Shown here in pieces: positions 1 through 6,236 of a stretch of DNA of 10,990 bases (the stretch's first letter is position 1; every line of letters starts with the position of its first letter). The notes beneath the pieces are model-generated. The model saw only the letters and a program-made list of their open reading frames with translations. It was not told the DNA's origin and did no database searches. Source of the stretch: SZUA-230 sp964581095 (GTDB lineage Bacteria > Bacteroidota > Bacteroidia > Cytophagales > Cyclobacteriaceae); assembly GCA_964581095.1 (NCBI GenBank), contig CAZONK010000122.1:1-10990 (forward strand), written 5' to 3'. Position numbers and translations under genes: made by a program.

Positions 1-23
1 TAACCAATTTACTAAAATAAATA

Positions 24-61
24 TCCCGAACAAAATCGCTGATAGCTATCGGGAATCGGGA
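24..61. repeat. Imperfect palindromic element in AT-rich leader
   Basis: TCCCGA at 24-29 is the reverse complement of TCGGGA at 49-54, which recurs at 56-61. A 10-bp perfect palindrome, GATAGCTATC, sits at 41-50. The GC-containing hairpin potential stands out in an otherwise very AT-rich leader (1-261). It could be the end of an upstream gene's terminator, because a short T run follows at about 73-78, or a degraded intergenic palindromic repeat. The rest of 62-261 holds no gene, and I found no perfect TAnnTTTG promoter in it. Confidence 0.3.
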
Positions 62-261
62 AATTCTCCATATTTTTTGGATTGCAAATATATCTAAAAT
101 TAATTTCCAGCCAATCCATTCAAATCAACAATTTATTAATGCCTAACAATCAGACATTTGTCGGTTTTTATTTTCTTTTTTTGCAATTTATTATAAAAAT
201 GTTACTATTTTATAATTAAATATTCTATTTTAACTTTTCGCTTCGAAATGTCTCGTTTTGT

Positions 262-1743
262 ATGACTAAATTCAGAACACTCATAAAACAACTTTCCAAC
301 ATTGATTATAATGCTGTAAAAGAGTCATTAGTGGATAGTAATGCGGAAAAAACTGCAATTTTGCTAGAAACTGTACGAGAAGACAACCCAGGGGATAAAA
401 TCCTCATGGAAAAGCTTAATGCCAGCCCAGCCGCCTATTATGCTTTGCGATCAAGATTGAACCAGCGTATTGAAGAATACCTTGTGCAACAGATGGAGAA
501 CCCAAGAACAGACCTGTTCAAGAAAGTGCTGATGATTAATGAGATTATATTCACCAAGCCAAAAGACATTGCGATAGCCACACTCAAAAAGCTTGAAAAA
601 GATTTAAAAAAGTATGATTTACCAAACGAACTTGCAGTCGTTTATAAATCATTGAAAAAGCTCAATATTCACAGTCCGAATTTTTTCCAGTATTCGCAAT
701 TATACAACCGCCATGTTGCTTATATGCTGGCATTGGACAAAGCCGAAGATATTCTTGCGGAATATTTTAAAAAATATGGTAACTACCTGATCTCAGGTGA
801 TGATAGCATTAAAATGGAGCTCTCACTACTGAGCCAGGAAATGTTCAACAACTGTTCGCTATACCAATCCCATCGCCTGTTTGTGTATAACAGTTGCTTG
901 AGTATTTTTCATCGGCTCTTTGTTGAAAACGATGAAAACAAACCGGCAGGAGAAAAACCCACCGAAGACCTGCTTAACGAGAACAACGAAATACTATCAT
1001 TTTACAAGATGGATTCGATATACTTTCATCTCAATACAGTATTTGATTTTTTATGGTTATGCTACTACGATCATTACAATGTACACCGGAAAGTTGAAGT
1101 CTTTTATGATGATTTAAACGATCGTTCGCCACAACTCCTGACCAATTTTAATTTATTCACATTCCCCGGAGCAATATTAATTCTAAAACTTAATCGCGCT
1201 ATTCGATTGGGGGTTGAGGATCAATTATATGAAGAAAATTCACACTTGTACTTCAACCTTCCTGTTAATGAAAAAGACACAGCTCAATATTATATATTCT
1301 CAACATACAAGGCATTGTCAGCTTACTATGCCGGCAAAATAAGTGAATCAATTAGTTGCTTAACTCCACTAATTAGTGAGATCAGTTGGAAAAAATTTCC
1401 ACTGGCAATGATTGAAGTACGTATTTTATTGGTTTTTCTCCACTATATTAATAATGAACCTGAGATGGTGAAAATGGTAGGAACAAGTATCCAAAGGCAA
1501 ATTCGGGTAATTGGTAAAGAAAACTGCCAGATTCCTTTTACTTTTTATAAGTTGCAAAAAGCTGCAATGAACGATACAAAAAAGAACAAAGCTGATAAGG
1601 TTCGTGAATACACAAGTACACTTCGAATGATGCACCCAAATTACTATTCCCCGTTGAAATTTATAAATCTTGACGACAAACTAGTGCATCGAATGATTTC
1701 AAACACACCCTATATTCCACGGTCAATAACCAATCAAGTCTAA
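262..1743 (+). CDS. Conserved-looking helical protein of unknown function (493 aa)
   Basis: I do not recognise a named family. The protein starts MTKFRTLIKQLSN, has no signal peptide and no convincing membrane span, so it is probably cytoplasmic. Most of its length reads as amphipathic helices with regularly spaced Leu, Tyr and Phe. Stretches such as residues 85-135 (LFKKVLMINEII, then a Lys-rich helix), 140-175 and 340-410 (YYIFSTYKALSAYYAGKISES) have the small-large-aromatic pattern of TPR-like helical hairpins. A low-complexity acidic/Lys linker lies at about 222-242. This gives a picture of an alpha-solenoid scaffold rather than an enzyme, and no catalytic motif is visible. The ATG at 262 is the best start: the upstream ATG at 248 is out of frame and no Shine-Dalgarno is visible. 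It converges on the receiver gene with 10 bases between stops. The coding call is firm because the frame is long and open; the function is open. Confidence 0.9.
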   Translation: MTKFRTLIKQLSNIDYNAVKESLVDSNAEKTAILLETVREDNPGDKILMEKLNASPAAYYALRSRLNQRIEEYLVQQMENPRTDLFKKVLMINEIIFTKPKDIAIATLKKLEKDLKKYDLPNELAVVYKSLKKLNIHSPNFFQYSQLYNRHVAYMLALDKAEDILAEYFKKYGNYLISGDDSIKMELSLLSQEMFNNCSLYQSHRLFVYNSCLSIFHRLFVENDENKPAGEKPTEDLLNENNEILSFYKMDSIYFHLNTVFDFLWLCYYDHYNVHRKVEVFYDDLNDRSPQLLTNFNLFTFPGAILILKLNRAIRLGVEDQLYEENSHLYFNLPVNEKDTAQYYIFSTYKALSAYYAGKISESISCLTPLISEISWKKFPLAMIEVRILLVFLHYINNEPEMVKMVGTSIQRQIRVIGKENCQIPFTFYKLQKAAMNDTKKNKADKVREYTSTLRMMHPNYYSPLKFINLDDKLVHRMISNTPYIPRSITNQV

Positions 1744-1753
1744 CCAACTGGGT

Positions 1754-2167
1754 CTAAATATCCAGCTTTTCCAGGTTTTGATGTGAGAGTGGCTTGTTGA
1801 TATACTTCTTTACGTAATCGTACTTTTTAGATTTATTTACATCCTGAGGATTAATCGATGATGTTAGCATTACAATCCTGCATTTCGACCTTGTATCTGC
1901 GCTCATCCTTTCGAACTCATCAAGAAATTGAAATCCATCCATTAACGGCATATCAATATCCAGGAATATTACATCGGGAAGTACTTTCTCAGCCAGGTCA
2001 TCGAGCATTTCAATATTCTTTAGAAATTCAATAGCGCTTCGAGCTCCTGTATGAGTAAAAATATGTTTTGTGATCCCCGAAGCTTCAATCATTTTTTGAT
2101 TGATCAAGTTATCGATTTCATTGTCATCGATTAACATTACTGCAAAGTACCTGGATTCTTTAGCCAT
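1754..2167 (-). CDS. Single-domain response regulator (CheY/Rcp1-like receiver)
   Basis: This 137-residue protein is a receiver domain with no output domain. The fold landmarks are in order: the acidic pair D14-D15 after strand 1 (AVMLIDDNEID), the phospho-acceptor D70 in VIFLDIDMP, the switch Ser/Thr at 102-103 (MLTSS), and K125-P126 in INKPL. The MDGFQFL helix follows the usual MP-x-MDG turn. Such stand-alone receivers pass phosphate from a histidine kinase to a partner protein, as CheY does for the flagellar motor, or act as phosphate sinks. Stand-alone receivers of the Rcp1 type often pair with hybrid or phytochrome-like kinases, but no kinase lies in this window. The gene begins 80 bases after the ALDH stop on the same strand with no clear terminator between, so read-through is possible. 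Downstream it runs almost into the convergent 493-aa gene. Confidence 0.93.
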   Translation of the reverse strand: MAKESRYFAVMLIDDNEIDNLINQKMIEASGITKHIFTHTGARSAIEFLKNIEMLDDLAEKVLPDVIFLDIDMPLMDGFQFLDEFERMSADTRSKCRIVMLTSSINPQDVNKSKKYDYVKKYINKPLSHQNLEKLDI

Positions 2168-2247
2168 ATATCATTGTATTTGAACCTAAATTTAGAACTA
2201 AATACCAAGTTTACAAACAGTACCCATCATCATTGGTATATATTGTT

Positions 2248-3792
2248 TCAGACATCGAATTTAATTCCCTGGGCCAGGGGTAGTTCCGTTCCATAATTAA
2301 TCGTGTTCGTTTGCCTTCGCATATATACTTTCCACGCATCAGATCCGGATTCCCTTCCCCCACCGGTATCTTTTTCACCACCAAAAGCACCACCAATTTC
2401 AGCACCCGACGTGCCGATATTTACATTTGCAATTCCACAATCTGAACCTTCGTATGAGAGAAATCTCTCAGCAGATTGCAAACTATTTGTCATAATAGCT
2501 GAAGAAAGTCCCTGAACAACATCATTCTGCATTTCTATTGCTTCAGAAATATCCCTGAATTTTATAAGATACAATATGGGAGCGAATGTCTCCTCCTGGA
2601 CAATCTCAAAACTATTTTCAACTTCGGCAATAGCGGGTTTTACATAACAACCCGATCCATAGCCTTCACCCTCAACCGTTCCACCATCAACCGCAAATGT
2701 GCCCCCTTCCTCAACAATCTTCTTCAGTGCATTGCTATATAGGTTTACTGCAATGGTATCAATCAAGGGACCTACATGATGGCGTTCATCAAGTGGATTA
2801 CCTATACTTAATTGTTTATATGCTTTAACTAATCGGTTTTTTACCTTATCGTAAACATTCTCATGAATTATGAGCCTTCGGGTACTTGTGCATCGTTGGC
2901 CACATGTGCCTACTGCACCAAATACACTACCGCGTATCACCATATCCAAATCCGCATCTTCAGTAATAATGATTGCATTGTTACCGCCAAGCTCCAGTAA
3001 TGCTTTGCCAAGCCGGCCGCCTACAGCCTCGCCAACTTTCTTACCCATTCGAATAGACCCGGTGGCTGATACCAATGGTATCCTGCGATCATTTGACAAT
3101 AACTGACCAATGGACGCATCTCCATTTATTAAGCAGGAAACTCCCTCCGGAACATTATTCAGCCTAAAAACTTTATTGACAATATTCTGGCATGCCACAC
3201 TGCACAAAGGAACTTTCTCGGAGGGTTTCCACAGACAAACATCTCCACAAACCCAGGCAATCATAGAATTCCATGACCATACAGCAACCGGAAAATTAAA
3301 AGATGATATGATACCTATTATTCCCAGAGGATGATATTGCTCGTACATTCTGTGTGATGGTCGCTCTGAGTGCATCGTAAGACCATGAAGCTGACGTGAT
3401 AAACCAACAGCAAAATCACATATATCAATCATTTCCTGAACCTCACCCAGACCCTCCTGGTACGACTTTCCCATTTCGTAGGATACAAGTTTTCCCAAAG
3501 GTTCCTTATACTTTCGAAGTTCCCCTCCAATTTGTCTTACGATTTCGCCTCTTTTAGGTGCGGGCCACTTCCTCCATTCCTTAAATGCACCTTGAGCCTT
3601 GCTCACAACCTGGTTGTATTCTTCCTCGTTTGATGACCTGACTTTTCCTACCAGTAATCCATCGGCAGGTGAATGTGATTGAAGTTCCTCGCCGCCACCT
3701 TTTAACCAGTTTGACCCTGTAGATACACCAGAGTTTTCAGCCTGTAATCCTAATTCCTTTATTGCTTCTGCAATACCAAAATCATTTGCCAT
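2248..3792 (-). CDS. ALDH7 (antiquitin)-family aldehyde dehydrogenase, probable L-piperidine-6-carboxylate / alpha-aminoadipic semialdehyde dehydrogenase
   Basis: This is a 514-residue NAD(P)-dependent aldehyde dehydrogenase of normal family length. Catalytic residues are visible: N166 in SSFNFPVAVWSWN, the general base E267 in LLELGGNNAI, and the nucleophile C301 in GTCGQRCTSTRR. The C-terminal block at about 450-498 (SDCGIANVNIGTSGAEIGG, then GGGRESGSDAWK and YMRRQTNTINY) and the tail LPLAQGIKF are hallmarks of the ALDH7/antiquitin subfamily rather than generic ALDHs. Members oxidise the semialdehyde that is in equilibrium with piperideine-6-carboxylate in lysine breakdown; bacterial versions are called AmaB or Pcd. 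The substrate is inferred from the subfamily. No lysine aminotransferase or other lysine-catabolic gene lies next to it, so an osmolyte or detoxification role is an alternative. The cytoplasmic location follows from the absence of a signal peptide. A TAATTTTG -7 element lies 32 bases upstream of the ATG. Confidence 0.93.
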   Translation of the reverse strand: MANDFGIAEAIKELGLQAENSGVSTGSNWLKGGGEELQSHSPADGLLVGKVRSSNEEEYNQVVSKAQGAFKEWRKWPAPKRGEIVRQIGGELRKYKEPLGKLVSYEMGKSYQEGLGEVQEMIDICDFAVGLSRQLHGLTMHSERPSHRMYEQYHPLGIIGIISSFNFPVAVWSWNSMIAWVCGDVCLWKPSEKVPLCSVACQNIVNKVFRLNNVPEGVSCLINGDASIGQLLSNDRRIPLVSATGSIRMGKKVGEAVGGRLGKALLELGGNNAIIITEDADLDMVIRGSVFGAVGTCGQRCTSTRRLIIHENVYDKVKNRLVKAYKQLSIGNPLDERHHVGPLIDTIAVNLYSNALKKIVEEGGTFAVDGGTVEGEGYGSGCYVKPAIAEVENSFEIVQEETFAPILYLIKFRDISEAIEMQNDVVQGLSSAIMTNSLQSAERFLSYEGSDCGIANVNIGTSGAEIGGAFGGEKDTGGGRESGSDAWKVYMRRQTNTINYGTELPLAQGIKFDV

Positions 3793-3823
3793 TGTTATTA
3801 ATAATTATGTTTTTATAAGGGTG

Positions 3824-3831
3824 CAAAATTA
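3824..3831 (-). promoter_or_regulatory. Candidate -7 element for the ALDH7 gene
   Basis: Read on the minus strand this is TAATTTTG, a perfect match to the Bacteroidota -7 consensus TAnnTTTG, about 32 bases upstream of the ALDH ATG. The -33 region is only a weak match (TTTC at about 3852-3855), so the call rests on the -7 element and its position. Confidence 0.4.
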
Positions 3832-3841
3832 CTTAATAGAA

Positions 3842-3931
3842 GCTGAAAGGTGAAAGCGAATTGCCAATGTATTTATTATTGGACTTTGAGTGTTTGCCTA
3901 TGAACTATGGGCCTTGAGTTGCCTGACTATT
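3842..3931. repeat. Degenerate 7-bp periodic tract between htrA and the ALDH gene
   Basis: From 3883 the sequence can be cut into successive heptads that resemble each other: ACTTTGA, GTGTTTG, CCTATGA, ACTATGG, GCCTTGA, GTTGCCT, GACTATT. A second set (AGCTGAA, AGGTGAA, AGCGAAT) lies at about 3841-3861. A short inverted pair, CCAAT 3864-3868 and ATTGG 3878-3882, separates the two. This looks like a decayed short tandem repeat that fills the 162-base gap. It holds no ORF, and its left part overlaps the presumed upstream promoter region of the ALDH gene. Confidence 0.4.
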
Positions 3932-3954
3932 CAAATGGTTTTCTAACTAAAATA

Positions 3955-5382
3955 TTACCAGTCCATGGAGTAATATGAGTTTTCTCCATCGAATTCGATT
4001 CCCTTAATTACAATTCTTTCACCTACTTTATTGCTAAGTATTCTTTTCAGGTCGCTAACATTTCCGATCCTGATTTTATCAATTTCGGTGATTAAAAATC
4101 CCTCTTTAATCCCTGCGTCTTTCCATCTACCTGTTTCAATTTCTGTGACTTTTACCCCTCCATTGATTTTATAACGGTAGGCATCGCGGTTTGTAATATT
4201 TTCAAATGTAGCTCCTTCCAGTACTGCATCTTTTGACTTAACCACAACTTCAGTATCTCCAACATAGTTTCTCAAAGTAGCTACCACATTTTGTTTTTCG
4301 CCATTACGTAAATAGGTAACTTTCACTTTATCTCCAGGTCGGTTACGTGCCACCAATTCCTGAAGTTCAGAAACATTCAATACTTCCTTATCATTGATTC
4401 CAATTATTATATCCCGATCTTTCAATCCTGCTTCTTCAGCAGCGGTATTACTATTTACTGATGAAATAAATACCCCATTAACTTCATCAAGGTTTTCTCT
4501 TTCTGAAATCAATGCCACATCTATAATATTAATTCCTAATAAACCCCGTTGTACCACTCCAAATTCAAGAAGATCATCCATCACTTTTTGGACAAGTGTA
4601 ACAGGTACTGCAAAAGAATATCCCTGGTACGAACCTGTTTTTGTTGCTATTGCCGTATTTATTCCAATAAGTTCTCCTTTCAAATCCACGAGTGCACCAC
4701 CGCTGTTGCCAGGATTTACTGCAGCATCGGTCTGGATAAACGACTCAATTTGAAGCTGGCTTTGATCGGCCAGTATGCCAATATTTCTGGCTTTTGCACT
4801 CACAATTCCAGCCGTAACGGTAGAATTCAAATTAAAAGGATTACCAACGGCAAGTACCCACTCTCCTATCATTAAATCGTCCGAATCACCATATTTTAGA
4901 AAATCCAATCCGGAAGCATCAATTTTAAGGAGTGCAAGGTCCGTATTTTTATCTGTTCCTATCAGCTTCGCGGTATATTTTTGATTATTATGGAGCGTTA
5001 CTTTCAATTCATCTGCATTATCAATTACATGGTTATTCGTAACAATGTATCCATCATCTGAAACAATTACTCCTGAGCCAGAGGAGGTCATAGGCATTGA
5101 ACCATAGTTTGAAAGAATTCCAGATTGAATTGATTGAATGTGCACAACAGCTTTTGTTGCAACGTCCGCCGCATTAATGAAATTTAACCCGTCAGGAACT
5201 ATGACATCGGGTAAAGGGGATGAATCATAATTCGTCAGCGTCATTTTTTGATGCTCAGAAATTGATTTGTATGTTGGTTCGCTTTCGCGCTCATCTAAAA
5301 ATAAACTGTAGCTACCAACAGCAATCAAACCCCCGGCTAATGCAGCCATAAAAACAACGATAACCAATGCTCTCCTGCTCAT
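3955..5382 (-). CDS. htrA: HtrA/DegP-type serine protease-chaperone with two PDZ domains
   Basis: This is a 475-residue envelope protease. After MSRR a single hydrophobic segment (about 5-28) acts as signal or anchor with no clear cleavage site, so the protein is probably tethered to the inner membrane facing the periplasm. The trypsin-like domain spans about 65-270 with the full triad: H118 in VTNNHVI, D148 in NTDLALLKID, and S227 in AAVNPGNSGGAL. PDZ1 covers about 280-372 (LLGINIIDVA through the GLKDRDIIIGIN core). A more divergent PDZ2 covers about 387-470, with the GVKVTEIE and AGIKEGFLI blocks. This is the DegP/DegQ layout; such proteins degrade or refold misfolded envelope proteins. The start at 5382 gives a sensible N-terminus, with a TAAATTTG -7 element 23 bases upstream. 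A terminator separates it from hsp20, which precedes it on the same strand. Confidence 0.95.
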   Translation of the reverse strand: MSRRALVIVVFMAALAGGLIAVGSYSLFLDERESEPTYKSISEHQKMTLTNYDSSPLPDVIVPDGLNFINAADVATKAVVHIQSIQSGILSNYGSMPMTSSGSGVIVSDDGYIVTNNHVIDNADELKVTLHNNQKYTAKLIGTDKNTDLALLKIDASGLDFLKYGDSDDLMIGEWVLAVGNPFNLNSTVTAGIVSAKARNIGILADQSQLQIESFIQTDAAVNPGNSGGALVDLKGELIGINTAIATKTGSYQGYSFAVPVTLVQKVMDDLLEFGVVQRGLLGINIIDVALISERENLDEVNGVFISSVNSNTAAEEAGLKDRDIIIGINDKEVLNVSELQELVARNRPGDKVKVTYLRNGEKQNVVATLRNYVGDTEVVVKSKDAVLEGATFENITNRDAYRYKINGGVKVTEIETGRWKDAGIKEGFLITEIDKIRIGNVSDLKRILSNKVGERIVIKGIEFDGENSYYSMDW

Positions 5383-5404
5383 GATCTATAATTTTATATT
5401 ATTG

Positions 5405-5412
5405 CAAATTTA
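5405..5412 (-). promoter_or_regulatory. Candidate -7 element for htrA
   Basis: On the minus strand this reads TAAATTTG, a perfect TAnnTTTG match about 23 bases before the htrA ATG, which implies a short leader. No good -33 TTTG lies at the usual spacing; the nearest TTG (minus strand) is at 5440-5442, a few bases too far. It fits with htrA having its own promoter after the hsp20 terminator. Confidence 0.4.
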
Positions 5413-5495
5413 TCGAATATCTATCATTTATACGGAATGCAAGACATGAGGTTTAAGATATTTCCAATTGTTGTTTTCATTTAACAAATTTTAAC

Positions 5496-5522
5496 AAAAA
5501 AGGCGGACATCCCTGCCCGCCT
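5496..5522 (-). terminator. Intrinsic terminator of hsp20
   Basis: Read on the minus strand, AGGCGG (5522-5517) pairs with CCGCCT (5506-5501) across a 10-base loop. It runs straight into a T tract (5501-5496, six T including the last stem base). The GC-rich stem and immediate U tract are classical for factor-independent termination. It lies about 50 bases after the hsp20 stop and before the htrA promoter, so it should uncouple the two genes. Confidence 0.85.
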
Positions 5523-5542
5523 AAACCACCTAACCACCTCAA

Positions 5543-5560
5543 CCGGCCCGGAAGGGCCGG
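5543..5560 (-). other. Perfect GC-rich hairpin in the hsp20 3' region
   Basis: CCGGCCC (5543-5549) and GGGCCGG (5554-5560) form a perfect 7-bp, all-GC stem around a 4-base loop (TTCC on the transcribed strand). It begins about 10 bases after the hsp20 stop codon and has no T tract of its own; the true terminator follows some 20 bases later. It may protect the mRNA 3' end from exonucleases or help stall polymerase. Confidence 0.7.
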
Positions 5561-5569
5561 CTCAAGAAC

Positions 5570-6001
5570 CTATTTAATCTTAATTGTTGTTTTCAGTGTT
5601 TTTTGCTCATCCTTGGGGATCACAACCTCCAGGATACCATTTTTGTAAGCTGCTGATACTTTGGATGCATCAATGTGATCTGGTAAATTAAATGATCTGG
5701 CGAAACTTCCATATTGAGTTTCAATAGTATGGTAATCTGTACCATCCTCTTTTTTCTCAAATTTTCGTTCACCGCTGATTGTTAACAACCCATCTTTGAT
5801 ATCCAATTCAAAGTCATTTTTTTCCATTCCGGGTACAGCTAATTTGATCTCATAGGATTTTTCGTTTTCTATAATATCAACGTTTGGTCGAAACCTGTTT
5901 AATCTTGCAGCATTCCCTACTGATTCAGTAAATACCTTATCTAATAAAGTACTGAAAGTAGTGGGTCTTACATCGAAGTCTGAATATTTTACTAGTGTCA
6001 T
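5570..6001 (-). CDS. hsp20: Small heat shock protein, Hsp20/alpha-crystallin family
   Basis: A 143-residue ATP-independent holdase, of usual length for bacterial class A small heat shock proteins. A variable N-terminal arm (1-37, TTFSTLLDKVFTES) precedes the alpha-crystallin domain at about 38-131. That domain carries the landmarks FRPNVDIIENEKSYEI, the LAVPGMEKNDFELDI strand and loop, the GLLTISGER strand, the RSFNLPDHID motif and the AAYKNGILEVVIPK signature. The tail TTIKIK contains the I-x-I motif (I140, I142) that docks into neighbouring domains during oligomer assembly. It acts in the cytoplasm, binding unfolding proteins for later rescue by DnaK/ClpB. The start ATG at 6001 faces a 235-base divergent spacer; I see no CIRCE element there. 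A GC hairpin and a strong terminator follow the stop, so it is probably monocistronic. Confidence 0.96.
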   Translation of the reverse strand: MTLVKYSDFDVRPTTFSTLLDKVFTESVGNAARLNRFRPNVDIIENEKSYEIKLAVPGMEKNDFELDIKDGLLTISGERKFEKKEDGTDYHTIETQYGSFARSFNLPDHIDASKVSAAYKNGILEVVIPKDEQKTLKTTIKIK

Positions 6002-6236
6002 CGTTTTAGAATTTAAAGTTTAACATCAATTATTGCTTTACAACTAGTACTCCTGAAAAATCATACCAGTCCAAATTTCCAACAAAAACTATGCCGTATT
6101 GTCGTGTTTTCTCATATATTTTGTATATTATATGCCATTTTGTCTGCATTTATAAATTTTTAAGCTGTCATGGACTTATTCGAATTTATACATATCTTAA
6201 CCGCCAATTCTGTTATTAATCCGTTTCAGCTAGCAT
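6002..6236. other. Divergent intergenic region hsp20 / Nramp-like gene
   Basis: This spacer must contain promoters for both divergent genes, but I could not find a perfect TAnnTTTG on either strand. The clearest structure is an AT-only inverted repeat, CATATA at 6113-6118 and TATATG at 6129-6134, with a nested ATATA/TATAT pair. The heptamer ATTTTGT occurs at 6118-6124 and again at 6137-6143. A metal-responsive operator could sit here, but none matches a site I know. Confidence 0.35.

Noticed and set aside
1748..1770. Possible terminator CTGG...CCAG followed by CTTTT after the 493-aa gene
   Set aside because: The stem has only 4 bp with a 10-base AT-rich loop, too weak for an intrinsic terminator. 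It also overlaps the receiver coding end.
2191..2213. Possible hairpin (ATTTAG/CTAAAT) and -7-like TAAACTTG upstream of the receiver gene
   Set aside because: The stem is AT-only with almost no loop, and the promoter box has a mismatch and no -33 partner at the right distance.
4394..4753. 119-codon open frame on the plus strand inside htrA
   Set aside because: It lies wholly antisense to the conserved protease domain, has no recognisable domain and no promoter. It is a shadow of the real frame.
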